Part shown: positions 26,998 through 49,400 of the stretch, piece by piece
How the letters are laid out: each line of letters starts with the position of its first letter
Position numbering within the stretch: position 1 is the first letter of the stretch
DNA from: Anthopleura xanthogrammica
Taxonomy: Eukaryota; Cnidaria; Anthozoa; Actiniaria; Actiniidae
Reading direction: 5' to 3'
Length of the DNA: 64,000 nt
NCBI GenBank assembly: GCA_964019055.1
Contig: OZ025206.1
Coordinates: 19,565,578-19,629,577 of the forward strand
Program-made: the position numbers and the translations under genes
The notes under the pieces: model-generated
The model's input: only the letters and a program-made list of their open reading frames with translations
Databases searched by the model: none
What the model was told of the DNA's origin: nothing

Positions 26998-27187
26998 TAA
27001 GGCTGGCCTTATAACACGGTTCCGGGCAAATTCTTAACCGTTCAAAAGTTGTATACTTATAGGCGTTCTGTTAACCTGAAACTGTGCTATGCGGACAAAT
27101 ATCCCAAAGCTTAGCCGTGCAAATAAAAGAGAACGTTTTTGACCGTTCAAAAATTTTGTCCGGTATACCATGTAAGGCCAACCTAAG
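26998..27187. mobile_element. TIR element, copy 1
   Basis: The left end AAGGCTGGCCTTATAACACGG then TTCTTAACCGTTCAAAA pairs with the right end GTCCGGTATACCATGTAAGG then CCAACCTAA. It belongs to the same family as 27315-27536. Confidence 0.7.
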
Positions 27188-27314
27188 AAAATCAAAATTA
27201 CAAGTTTTCTAAAGTTGGATGAACAGGTTTATTAACAACGCCATGTGCTAATGGCCGGTATTTGTACAAGTCGCGAGAACCAAACATTCCACAGCAGGTC
27301 TAGGTTACTTTGAG

Positions 27315-27536
27315 TAAGGCTGGCCTTACACGGTATGCTGGACGGATTTCTAACCGTTAAAAAAATTTTGACCACTTTCTACCATTTGACAAGGAGCCTT
27401 CTCTTTATTTTGCACGGCTAGGCATTTGAATTTTTGTCCTGATATCACATGAATATCCGTGTAAACGGAATGCCTTTACGTATACATCTTTTTGAACGGT
27501 TAGGAATTTGTCCGGTACCTTGAAAGGCCAGCCTCA
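27315..27536. mobile_element. TIR element, copy 2
   Basis: The left end TAAGGCTGGCCTTACACGG then TTTCTAACCGTTAAAA pairs with the right end GAACGGTTAGGAATTTG then CCTTGAAAGGCCAGCCT. Only about 130 bp separate it from copy 1, and it lies about 280 bp past the stop of the Mesp-like gene. Confidence 0.75.
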
Positions 27537-27813
27537 ATAAAAAAAAAATATTCACTTTACGCGATGATTCTCTAGGGTATCGGATCTTGTATCCCGTAGC
27601 GATACTTGCTGAGATGATAAATTTTGAAGAATCAATTTTGATGGATCTCAAAGCCCGTGGACAAAGCATACTCAGTATGACCTTATAAACAACGGACTAT
27701 GATCCACTTGTATGGATATGTACATTATAAATAAACAAATGCCTACGATTACTCTGTGAAGTAAGCAACATCGCTGTAAATATACTCTACAGAACATACA
27801 GTCTTCACGCTGT

Positions 27814-28251
27814 CTATGCGACCGTTGAATGCTGAGATGTCGGTGGTACCTCTTCCGTCTCTCCTCGTTCATTCCCAGTTATATTGTCAAGCACATGAAC
27901 TCGTCTATCATTGTTCTGCACGACTTGCCATAAGTCAGAAATATAGCCGATAGCTAGCCGTAATGTTTGGATCTTGGATAACTTCTGGTCTTTGGGTACT
28001 AAAGTGGAAGGTAGGTGACCCCTTAGATGCAGGAGCGCATCACTGATACTTCTCATTCTACTTCTTTCTCTCGCGTTTGCTGTCTGTCTTTCTTTACTCA
28101 AGCCAGTTAGTCTTGGTTTTCTTCTTCGTTTACGTTTCCTTTTTACTTTAGTTTCACTTGTTATTTGGTTATCTTTGGCATCATTTGTAAGGAATTCTTG
28201 GTCTCTTTTCACCATGGTGGGTTTGTCAACCGAGGGCGGGAACGAGTACAA
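27814..28251 (-). CDS. Mesp/mesogenin-like bHLH factor, single exon
   Basis: This is a 145-residue open frame without introns. Residues 35-47 are a Lys/Arg cluster. The bHLH domain is about 55-111: basic region RQTANARERSRMRS, helix 1 ISDALLHLRGHLP, and helix 2 [18 protein letters not shown]. The basic-region ER dyad and the helix 2 signature are those of group A bHLH proteins. The loop (STLVPKDQ) is two residues longer than in Twist/Paraxis/PTF proteins and has the length seen in Mesp and mesogenin, with the RMRS-x-x-x-AL-x-x-LR pattern of that family, so I place it there. Role by family: nuclear, E-box binding with an E-protein partner, in bilaterians linked to mesoderm. The start at 28251 is the first Met of the frame; Met13 is an alternative. 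It is on the same strand as Ptf1a but too different in loop and tail to be a recent duplicate. Confidence 0.7.
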   Translation of the reverse strand: MYSFPPSVDKPTMVKRDQEFLTNDAKDNQITSETKVKRKRKRRRKPRLTGLSKERQTANARERSRMRSISDALLHLRGHLPSTLVPKDQKLSKIQTLRLAIGYISDLWQVVQNNDRRVHVLDNITGNERGETEEVPPTSQHSTVA

Positions 28252-29993
28252 CAGAAATGAAGCTGGTTTCTTTGAGAGTCGAAGGTGTTGAATCAGTTAA
28301 GCTCTCTTAGAATCGCGCGTGTTCTTAAGATCGTTAGCTAGTTCCGAAGGAAAGAATAGCAGAGACACTGGACTGTGCGAACAAAGACAGCACACCAGTC
28401 CATCAACAACAGAACGGACTACCCAACATTAACGGACGAGCATCCCTGCTGAGCCAATCAATGATCAATATCAATAATGAATAAGTATCGACCGATTTGC
28501 TTCTGCTTTGGCCTTCAAATTAAGCTCCAATTAACATTTACACGCAATTTCATCGAGACACTTCTAACCATGGTAATTATCGCACTAACCCGAAGAGATC
28601 GTTTACCTGACACATTCCAATGGTATTGATATTAGCAAGTTTACTGTCAGTGTATAAATACACTTTACTTTCATGGTTGAGAGGTTTTTTTAAATAACCT
28701 CTGAACCAGCAAGCACATTTCATGCTTATTGCATAAACTTCTTATGAACGTGCTGTCATACGACGGAGCTTGTAACTCCCCCCGTACAACAAATTTCAGG
28801 TACAGCAATCCACACAAAGAAGTTATACTTTTTTATGAAACTTCCCGCGAAAATATGAACTCAAACGATTCAAATTCTTGGTTAACTTGCCTCGACGCCG
28901 CGGTTGAACCGACAAGCTTGAGCGAATTAAATGTTATGACAGTGTTGTACAACATTGAAAGGAAAAAACCACAGTGTTTACAGAATTGATCAAAACTATT
29001 TCAAACTTAATAATCTTCCAATCTCGACCCTAGACAACACAGTCTTCTTTCTGATCAAAGACCTGTATTGTATTGTATTAATGAACTGAGATATTCAGAT
29101 TTAGGGATCACGAGACGACAGTTTGTTTTATGTCCAGGGTTTGTTTTTGGAGAGTTTATTAAAAAGGTCAATAAACAGGAATCGGGGTGGTGAGATGGCT
29201 TTGAAATAAGATCAAGATAAGACAAGCTATTGAAGTGCGTGTTCGCTTGACCAGCGTTTGTTATGGTCACTGATCAACAGCCTGGCATTCATATTCTGCT
29301 GCAGAACCCCGAGGGGAAACGTGACTGACCAATATAAGAATGTATAAATAAAAGTTTCTATACTCATTTCAAGAAAGTTAGTCACCTGAAAAGTTACAAA
29401 GCCGGCAAGGATTATGGGTAGATACATTTTATGTTTCAACCGCTTGATAATTATTGATGGACTTGAGATCTTTTACCAGTTAGTTTCACCTCTTGTGAGC
29501 ATCATCGAGTTCAGTGAAGTTTGTATGAATGAGAAAGATGCCGAAACTAAGAAATGAAAAAAGCTTTACACATGTTCACTGTTCAAAGCCTGACATAGGA
29601 ACAAAGATATTGCACTGTCTTAGCTAATTAATGAAATTTCAATTACAAAGTTTCATTACTGCTTATGTTAGTTGATTACTGATGAGAGCACCTTGTGGGC
29701 AATCACTAAAACGAGAAAGAAATAAAGAGAAAAAACAAAATTTATCAGTCAGTAAACCCCCTGAAGCAAAAGGATGCACTTTCAGTTTTTAACGAAACCT
29801 TCAAAAAGTTTTGCCGTATTTCTCTTTCTACAGAAGAAACCTTACGATCAGTGCTGAATTTCAGAGTATACATCTCTAGTACACGAGACATGCCGTGACA
29901 CAGCTGAAAAGGCTTTATCCTTGATCTCGTAAGTCATAGCTATATATAGCATTCATAGTTGAGATCGGCGTCTTGGTAGCCTTCCTCATAGCA

Positions 29994-30180
29994 GGGGCGG
30001 ATCCAGGGGTGGTGAAGAGGGTGGCTAGCCACCCCCCTTTGGAATGGCAAATATACTAGAGCGATACAATACAGTTTTTGTTTGTTTGTTTTTTTGTTTT
30101 TTTTTACAAAAAAATGGAAGTTTTTATTTTGGAGTCGGATCCAAGGGTGGTGAGAGAAGTGACTAGTCACCTCCTCCCTT
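29994..30180. mobile_element. hAT-like MITE fragment with internal duplication
   Basis: CAGGGGCGGATCCAGG is a hAT-style terminus. A related block recurs at about 30132 (GTCGGATCCAAGGGTGGTGA) in the same orientation; both are followed by similar GTG(G/A)CTAG(C/T)CACC palindromes. Inferred from the terminus only. Confidence 0.4.
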
Positions 30181-30301
30181 TTGCACAAATGAAATAAAAT
30201 TGTGTTCATAACTGAAAACATTTATCTGGATAGACTTAATTCACTCGGTTTACTTAAAGCTCTCAACTGAAATAATTCCAGTCAATAGGCAATGTGCATC
30301 A

Positions 30302-30513
30302 AAGCTCACAAAGCACTCTGGGAAAGTGAGTTCTTTAAAAATGTAACAGGGAAATCAAAGGAAATATCAGAAAAAAATTACTCTGTTATTTTCGTCTGTT
30401 GAAATCTTTTTATTTCCATAAAAAATGTCGAAGGAAAAATTGTCAGATGAATTTTAAGAGGAGCCAAAACGCGTAAGAACTCACTTTCCCATCATGCTTT
30501 GTGCTATAACTTC
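30302..30513. mobile_element. MITE, about 210 bp
   Basis: The left arm GCTCACAAAGCACTCTGGG then AAAGTGAGTTCTT is complementary to the right arm AAGAACTCACTTTCCC then ATCATGCTTTGTGCT. Confidence 0.7.
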
Positions 30514-31699
30514 GAACTCCAAGCAATTTAGAATCATTGCTACCATTGCCACATATTAGGAGATGCTTTAACTCACTTGAAAATTCGTAAACTAAAGACT
30601 ATGGAGCAGTGAAAAGCACATCCATCCATCCAGACTAACTTTCTATTATATCATGTGAATCATTTTGCCCATTTTGTCTCCAATCCTTTTTACGGTTTTC
30701 CTAAAAGAAAGTGGGACTGCAGCTAAGAATTTGCCGTATCGTTTTTCAGTCATGAACATCTTTTTTGAGAACCAGATTTCTTTCATGGAATTTAAATTAG
30801 CTTCGATAACAGCGAGGTTAGTTATAATTCTGGCATGATTGACCACGAACTAACAGCAGATCAATTATCACGCCCTTAAAGATTTTTAACACTTCATTTA
30901 ATAACGATAACATCCTTCAAATTTTATCGAAACCATGAAATAATCTTTCAAAAGGTCGACCAGCCCATCAACATGTTGATCGACCACGCCCTGAGGCATT
31001 TAGCTGTAAGGCTTCATTCATTTACCATTGATAATATCATTCAATGGGGGTTAATATTCTGACTGTATGACTATCAAATTCAGGGTTCCCTGACCACACT
31101 GTGCACTTATTTGACGAAAAATGGTAGTTCAACCACAGGAAGCCCAACTAAGAATTCCAAATTTTAAAACGATTTTGTGAAGGCTAAAAATTCCCTGACA
31201 ATTCCTTGACCTTGGCAGAAATTCAGAATTCACTGACTTTTCCCTCACCGTTGAAACCCTGAATTAGCCTAACGGTAAAGCTAATTAACCACACCCCGGG
31301 AAAACCCACGACACGGTCAGTTGGGTACGCCCTTTGGCATCGATGTTTGTTTCCTCTTCTAGTCAAGCAAAATGAAACGATCATGACACGCTTTTATCCA
31401 ATTATAGTCAATTATAGTCTTATTACATACTCAACGAATTTAGCTTTCCGCCCTCAATAATTGAGTTCGTATTTGCATAGATACTGATCCTGATCGCGCT
31501 CACCTGATACAGGAAGACCGCATTTCTGTAACAAACTTAGATTTAATTTACATGGTTTTTTTAATTCTTTATATACATTCATTATTTACAGAAGATAAAA
31601 GATTTTTGTTGGTCTAAGGTCTTGAAACACACCAAAATCAACTGAAACCTTAAAAAAGCAAATACAATGCCCAAATACTGTACATAAACTTATAATAAC

Positions 31700-31997
31700 T
31701 TAGGCCCGATTCATACGTCGCGCTTTCATGTGCCGAACCTAATAGCCTATTTGGGTCGACACAATTACAATAGGATCGACGTTGATTCATGCGTCGCACC
31801 TAATGTGTTGAGCCAAATACTCTGAGCATTTGTAAGCGGTAAAATCAGTCAGCGGAATTACGGTAAAATTGAAACAATTCAAAGCAAAACAAACATGGCG
31901 GACTACTTTTTCTCCGTGCTATTCGACATGCAAGGGCACGAAGACAAAATATCATGCAGTCTATGCTGTTACTTGTTACGTATGAATTGGGCCTTAG
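31700..31997. mobile_element. MITE, about 298 bp
   Basis: The termini TTAGGCCCGATTCATACGT and ACGTATGAATTGGGCCTTAG are inverted repeats. The interior repeats CATACGTCGC/CATGCGTCGC and GGGTCGAC/GATCGAC words. It lies about 110 bp beyond the stop of the C10orf67-like gene. Confidence 0.7.
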
Positions 31998-32108
31998 TGA
32001 AATTTTACACAATTCATCCACTTTCAAATTAAACGACTGTTAAGAATTTTTATTTACAAAATGAGGTAAACCAAACATAAATATATGATACCATTACTTG
32101 AGATGACG

Positions 32109-42981
<10,873 letters not shown>

Positions 42982-43405
42982 GTTGTTTTGACTCGTTTGA
43001 CGTAACCAAAGAAACTAAACCACAGGAATCCCAACAGTACTTTACTATATGCTTCATTCATAAATATTTTTTTCTCATACCTCATATCTCATTACCACCT
43101 CCATTTATCGAATTATAATTATAAAATTATTGAAAATCAAATAACGGATGTAAAGTTTGTTATCATTGCTAGAAAAAAACAAGTGAAATAGACATTCAGT
43201 GAACCGACTTCAGATTGTCAAGGATAGGATAAAAACGATGATAAAATAGAAACAGAAATAGTGGCACATGAAATAGTTATTTTTTACTGAAAACAAGTGC
43301 AAATAAAGACTAAAAATTAAATTTAACAAATTATGGTTTTTATGGGTTGCCTGTGTAGGCGTTTTCTGCTTCGATGGGTTGCCTGTGGTTCATATCACTG
43401 ACAAA
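42982..43405. promoter_or_regulatory. Bidirectional promoter of C10orf67-like and CCDC93
   Basis: The two start codons face away from each other 424 bp apart (42981 minus, 43406 plus), so both promoters must overlap unless upstream noncoding exons exist. No convincing TATA box is seen in either direction. CCACAGGAATCCCAAC at 43020 and TGGGTTGCCTGTGG ending at 43388 are inverted and resemble the ends of the element at 16193-16652, so most of the gap may derive from a transposable element. Confidence 0.6.
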
Positions 43406-46400
43406 ATGGCTGCCGCTACACAGTCTGGTCATTCTTCGCGATTTGCAGGAGTAAAAACGTTTAGTGAGAAGTTCAAACAGCCTGAATTGGATGAGCAAGG
43501 ACGAGTCCGAAAGGTCAGTGTCATTTTTGTTCAATAAATATCGTTTCCGTGTGAGAAAAAGAAGGTGAAAGTTGTGACTGGCACCAGCTAACTTGTCCTC
43601 CTTCAAACATTCCTTCGAAGAATTCTGGTCAACTAAGAATTGAGAACTTTAATTTCCGTTACAGAAATCAGTGATTTTGATTTTAAGAAACTTTTGTATC
43701 CAAAGAAAAGGCCCTTGGCATTAGTAAGGCTTTCCAATACATATGCTGCTACAGGTATAAGCTCAAAGATACCCAACTTCACATTTCCTGCTTTTGATTT
43801 TGTAATGTAACCTAATTCTACCCATCTTTTAATGTTATCCTCCTTCTGTAAGACCAACATTAGTTGAGAGTTGTGTGCTTAGCATATTAATGCACCTATC
43901 ATTGTTTAGCCACAGGGTGGGGGGGGGGGGGGGGTGGGGGACCCAAAGGAGATTGACATAAGATCTTGCTCCTTCGGGCAGGCATATTAGACAAGTACAA
44001 TATACGCCCCCCATAGGGGATTTAAAGAGGTTTTCGTATGACTATGAAAAACTTACTGCACAGACTGGGCCTTGCCGCATGTGATCATTTCAGTGCCATA
44101 CCATGTATGAAAACATTTGACATTTGGGGTAGGGAAATTGACCCTGCCATCTCCAAAAATGTCAATTCCCCCTGGGTCTACCAATCCCCAACTTACCCTG
44201 GAGCTAAATAATGATCTATCAGATATGCGCATAAATGATATAGTGGTAGTGAGTGTGGAGTGTGTTGTATACTTAAGCATTAGCCTTTGAAGAGGGAGAC
44301 ATATCATCATGTAAAAAAATGATATATTTATTATTATTTTATTAGGTTGAAACAAGAGAAGACGAGGAGCAGAATGTAAAGCTGTCAGAGATCATTGAGC
44401 TGTTACTTGCTGCAGGCTACTTCAGAGCTCGTATCAAAGGTCTTTCATCTTTTGACAAGGTAAATACATGTAACAATAATTATTAACAATATTATTCCCC
44501 CCTGCTACTTGCAATGCATGAACCATACCTAGAAAATACCATGTAGTGCTCAATAATTTAAAACTGTGTATTTAAAGATAAAAGTCATACTGTATACTGT
44601 TTGCTCGCCTTCAGGTTGTTGGAGGGATGACATGGTGTATATCAGTCTGTGACTTCGATATTGATGTGGACCTCCTTTTTCAAGAAAATTCTACCATTGG
44701 CCAGAAGATGTATGTACAGTATTGACGTATTATGGTTTTTCATGCATGCGCCATTGACCTTGGCATTGCAGTTCCGCCGACATGAAAAAGCACCAACTGA
44801 CAGTCTTGCGAGGACAGAGATGTCAAGGACAACAGCACGTGCATGAAAAACCATTTTGAAAATGTGCTTGCAAGCTCCATATTTTTGGCATCTGTGCCCT
44901 TGATGTTTGTGGATGCTTAATTAAGGTCCCTATTTATATGTTTTTGTTGTTGATTATTTAATAACATTTCTGTCTCCATGATACCAGTGCCTTGACTGAA
45001 AAGATTGTAGCTGTCTTGCCTCGTATGAAATGTCCTCATCGCCTGGAACCTCATCAAATCCAAGGATTAGATTTCATCAACATCTTCCCTGTTGTCCAGG
45101 TCTGCATAATTTCATGAATAATGGATCTTTAAAATAATGGCAAATGTATCATTGTGATCAAAAATAGCCAAATGTTGGTTCACAGGGACAGCAGCTAGGA
45201 CATCACAGTCTTTGAGCCTAAGTCCTGTATATGCTCACTCATCCAGTCATACATGGTGACTGTCTTGCCCATATTCATGTTATCTATTCTCCATGCAGGT
45301 TTTTATAGTCTGTGTTCAAGCTAGATCTTTACCAGCATCACTGACAGTTATTTATGTCATTTATTTACAGTGGCTTGTTAAACGTGCAATTGAAAGAAAG
45401 GAAGAAATGGGAGACTACATCAGAGAGTTTTCTGTTTCTCAGTTCAACAAGTTTCATACAACTCCAAAGGTAAAATAATAATTTCTGTAATGAACATAAC
45501 ATCACAGGGCTAATGATACAGCTGGTCAACTGAAAATGTTTAGCCAAACATCTCTTAGGCCAATCCTCTTGACTAGTCTCATTGAGCGGTTACAGTCCAA
45601 TGTGGCTAGTCATCATGTCTCGCCATTAGCAGCCATTGTTTTTAGCCCTGATTCAAAAGTTTGATCCAGTGTACCAAATTTTGTATTGGACTTTCTACAG
45701 GATGATGAGTTCAACCTAAAGAAACCTAAATGTCTGGAAACAATGACAGACCTTAAGGTATGTATGTATGCTTTGAAACAATATATTTTCAGTTTCATAG
45801 CTCTATTTTAGAAATATAACAGCTTTTTCTACCCTCTGTTTATGGTTTCTACTCCCCTTAGTTTCCATTAATTATTTTGTCCAACAAGCTCAACAAATTA
45901 GCTAGAATGCCTCAGAATTTAAAACTCTGACATTATCGAAAATTTAGTACGAATCAAATTGTATCTTGTATTTTATTTTCACTGTTCTGTGAAATTAATG
46001 TATGATTGCCTTGGAATCCTTGTAGTACTCTTTAAAGTGGATACTGTGTAGTTGTTTGTGGGACAAAATTTTAATTCCACTGGGAAAACTGCTGCAATGG
46101 TGATTGGTTTGCTATTGTCTGAGGCGAAACCATGAATACAGCACATGGGATTAGATTACGTGAAGTGTTATGTGAAGTACAATGCATAGATTAGCGAAAA
46201 GTCCATGCATGTGCTGTATGTTCTGGCTCATAAAGCATACACCCCCTCCCCTCCCCCCACTAAATCAGAAAGCAATGGAGAAAAGCTGTTTGATTTATAT
46301 TATTATATAAAATTTAAAAAGAAAAAAAGTGTAACAGGTAACGTTGTAGTTTTTAATTGCTGATTTCTAGCACTTTGCATGCAAAGATAGTGTTAGCACA

Positions 46401-49400
46401 GGGGTGGATCCAGGATTTTACCAAGGGGGGGGGGGGGTGGATAATCTTATTCAAAGCTCCTTCAAGGTATCTATTCTCCATCAGTGTTCAGGAATGGTAA
46501 TTGTCTAAGCCTGGTGTTAATTGACACCTTATAATGCATATACATACGTTTTATTACATTAGATACAAGATGCAATCAGATTTGTTGTTTTATTTTCTTT
46601 AAAATATTCATATTTTTGATTTGTTAACACCTCTAAATAGGGGGGTTGGACATCCATCCAATCCACACCCTGTATCTGCCTCTGCAGTGCTCACCATACA
46701 ATACTCTATTCACTAGCTACATAATATACACTGGTCACAGTTCTCAACCAATCGGAGCACATGTAGTAGCTAGTGAGGTGACTTTATAATATATTGCTAA
46801 TTTAGTTAATTTTCTTTTGATCAGGATACATACAAGCCAAAGAGAACATATCGCAGACCAGGAGACACTGCTGTTGAAGATGAGGAGACAAGGGTCAGGA
46901 CTACTCTCCTAGAATATGGATGGTGAGTAAACCTTCAACCTTTAATTTCATGAAACCCTGTTCAAGGCAACCACTGTCAGACTATATTACACCTGTTTCA
47001 ATAAAGGTTGTCACAGCCAAAAGCAACATGCAACAAGCCAAGACCACCTGCAATCAATGCTTTATTTAGCTGAAGATTTGGGACAACACTAATCTAAAAG
47101 AATCGAAACAGTTGTAGCCTAACATTACAAAACGACTTAATGTTGAATAAGGAGCAAAAAAGGAGTAAAATACAGAATCTGATGTTCTTTTTCATCTTGT
47201 GTTGTTGCTTGTTGCTTTCAGCTGCAACAACCCTTTTTGAAATAGGTGTATATAGCTAGTTAATCTAAGTCAGAGATCAAACTATAATGGATCTATACCC
47301 CCTTAAATCAAGGAGTTGCGTCGAAATAGACACTAGAAATGAAAACAGCACCTGCATATTAGTAAAAAGTTTCAGCTAAGGTATTTTGTTGAGAAAACCA
47401 TAGGTCAGTGAATCCAGTAGTAGCATTGTTTCTGTTATTTCTGATTTACAGGCAATTTGGCTTCAGCAAAGAAGAGAGAGAAAAGGTACAGGATCAACTG
47501 TGTAGTGAATTAAATAATTGTTTACTTATAGAATTAAGAAAATTTTATAAAATTATTTTTATTTTACTCAATGTTATATGGACTCATTGCCAAGTCTGCC
47601 AAGTCTCCCTTAGCAAAAGGCTAATTTTTATACAATGTTTATGGCATTTGATCTTTATTGAAAATATTCTAAGCACACAATTCTCAACTCAAATGTGAAT
47701 TTTTAAGGATGGTGAAAAATGGGAGAACCTGGAGAAAACCCTCATGGCAAGGGGGGAACAACACATTATTGTCCACAGGAATCAAACCTGTGACCCAACC
47801 TGCAGGACTTAGTGGTGAAATATGAAATATTTTACCACTACTCCACCTAGCAAGGTGTTTTTTTTGTTTCCTTTTTTTTGTGTGAGATTTTTACTACAAT
47901 TTAGATTGCCTATGTCTACTGACTAGGGACAGTCTACTGACCAGGGACAGTCTACTGAGTACAAGTGGCTTTGTTGCTTAACTGTACTATTTAAACATGT
48001 AGTACTTCTTCAAATGGAATCATTATGATAATTTCCTGATAATTTTTGAACTGGTTGTGCAAATATGTTTTATCTTTTACTTTGATAGGACAAGGAGAAA
48101 AAAGAGAAAAAGAAAGCAGCAGCTGCAGCAACAGGCCGGCAAAGGGCAGCGTCTGCAGGAGAAGAAGATGAGTATCTTGTTGAGCAGGTAAGAGTTACAG
48201 CACCCGGGGGGGGGACTCCCTTATAAAAGGGGGCGGGGGTCCTCGTCGTCCCTTTTAGGGTTTGAAATCAGTGTTTTGGTCCCGCTTAGGGTGATAATGA
48301 CGAGAATGCCCACTAGCTGAGTTTTGTGGTCCCGCTTAGGGTGTAAGATCAGCAACAATGCTTCTTTTCAAAGATAGATTTTTATTTTAATCCCATTTTT
48401 GGATTGTCACTTATTGATTGGTCCCTCTTAGGGGTGAAATTTCATCACTGCCACGCCCATCATATCAAAATACAGGTCCCTTTTAGGGGTCATTTTCAAA
48501 ATTTCCGACGAGGACCCCCGCCCCCTTTTATAAGGGAGTCCCCCCCCCGGGTTACAGCAGCTGGAAAAAGTTAAATAATGCTAAAAAAATTGGACTAATA
48601 AATTGTGAAATTAACTGTAAACAGTTAACAATATATGATAATGTTGGTTTGCGTATGGTGATGGAATATGAAATGTATATGTGATCGTACCATACTGAAT
48701 GGACTCAGAAAAAATTCTGTATTGTACGATCACATTTACATTTCATGTTAACAATATAGTTGGCAGACCTTGGGAAGGGGTTTTGTTGGTGACTTTAACT
48801 CCTTGTACATTTGCAGCATAAACAATTGTTTTCGTTGCATGTCTTTGTGTGGTAATAAGTCTAGTTTGTGCGATTCATAGTTTCTATATTTTGTAGAAAC
48901 GTCTGACGTCTTTGTTGAAAGGAATGTCAGTCATGGAAGGAAAAGAGGTAAGAATGAAAAAGACAGCTGTGTTACAGTACATGGTTATGCCCATTTTCTT
49001 TATCATTGTCAACTAACATAGCTGAAGATGACTTGGATTTTGGTTTTATTAGTACACTAATTTCGCGGGGGGACAAGGAACAAAAAGACGTCTGTTTTCT
49101 CAGGCTACTGAGGAGGCCCACTGGGAAATAAAGAATTATTATAAAATAAATATCAAATAGATAAATAGAAATACAACTGTTAGGACTTGCAATGGCATCT
49201 GCTCTTCATTCATTGATTCCAGTTCAAATTCAGAAGTTGGAGGAAAACTGGAGAACCCATAAAGGAACCCTTAAGGGACAGGAGAGAACCTGAGCAAGCA
49301 ACTCTGCTCACATATGAAACCAAGTTTGGGAATCAAACCCTAGTTGCATCAAACCTGAGTGTTTTAGCCCTTACACCACTCATGCTTCCTATGTTTCTTG

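Larger units (their letters stand above)
8954..27813. other. Long gene-poor interval between two bHLH genes
   Basis: No coding exon chain was found on either strand over about 18.9 kb. The content is AT-rich unique DNA plus repeats listed separately: a diverged direct duplication (13.8/14.5 kb), SINEs, several inverted-repeat elements, a hammerhead-like RNA, a retroposed poly(A) tail and two copies of a TIR element near 27 kb. Around 25702-25790 a fragment starting TACAGTCAAAACTCTGTAG resembles a pogo/Tigger-type terminal repeat. A poly(C) run sits at about 20384-20397. The 98-codon frame at 18530-18826 (minus) has no recognisable feature. Confidence 0.6.
28252..32108. other. Intergenic between Mesp-like and C10orf67-like genes
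   Basis: No exons were recognised. Open frames of 60-93 codons lack motifs. The interval contains three inverted-repeat or hAT-like elements (29994-30180, 30302-30513, 31700-31997). The rest is unique AT-rich DNA. Confidence 0.6.

Noticed and set aside
29676..29720. CTGATGAGAGC as a possible hammerhead
   Set aside because: The following bases do not form stem II and the GAAA segment is missing.
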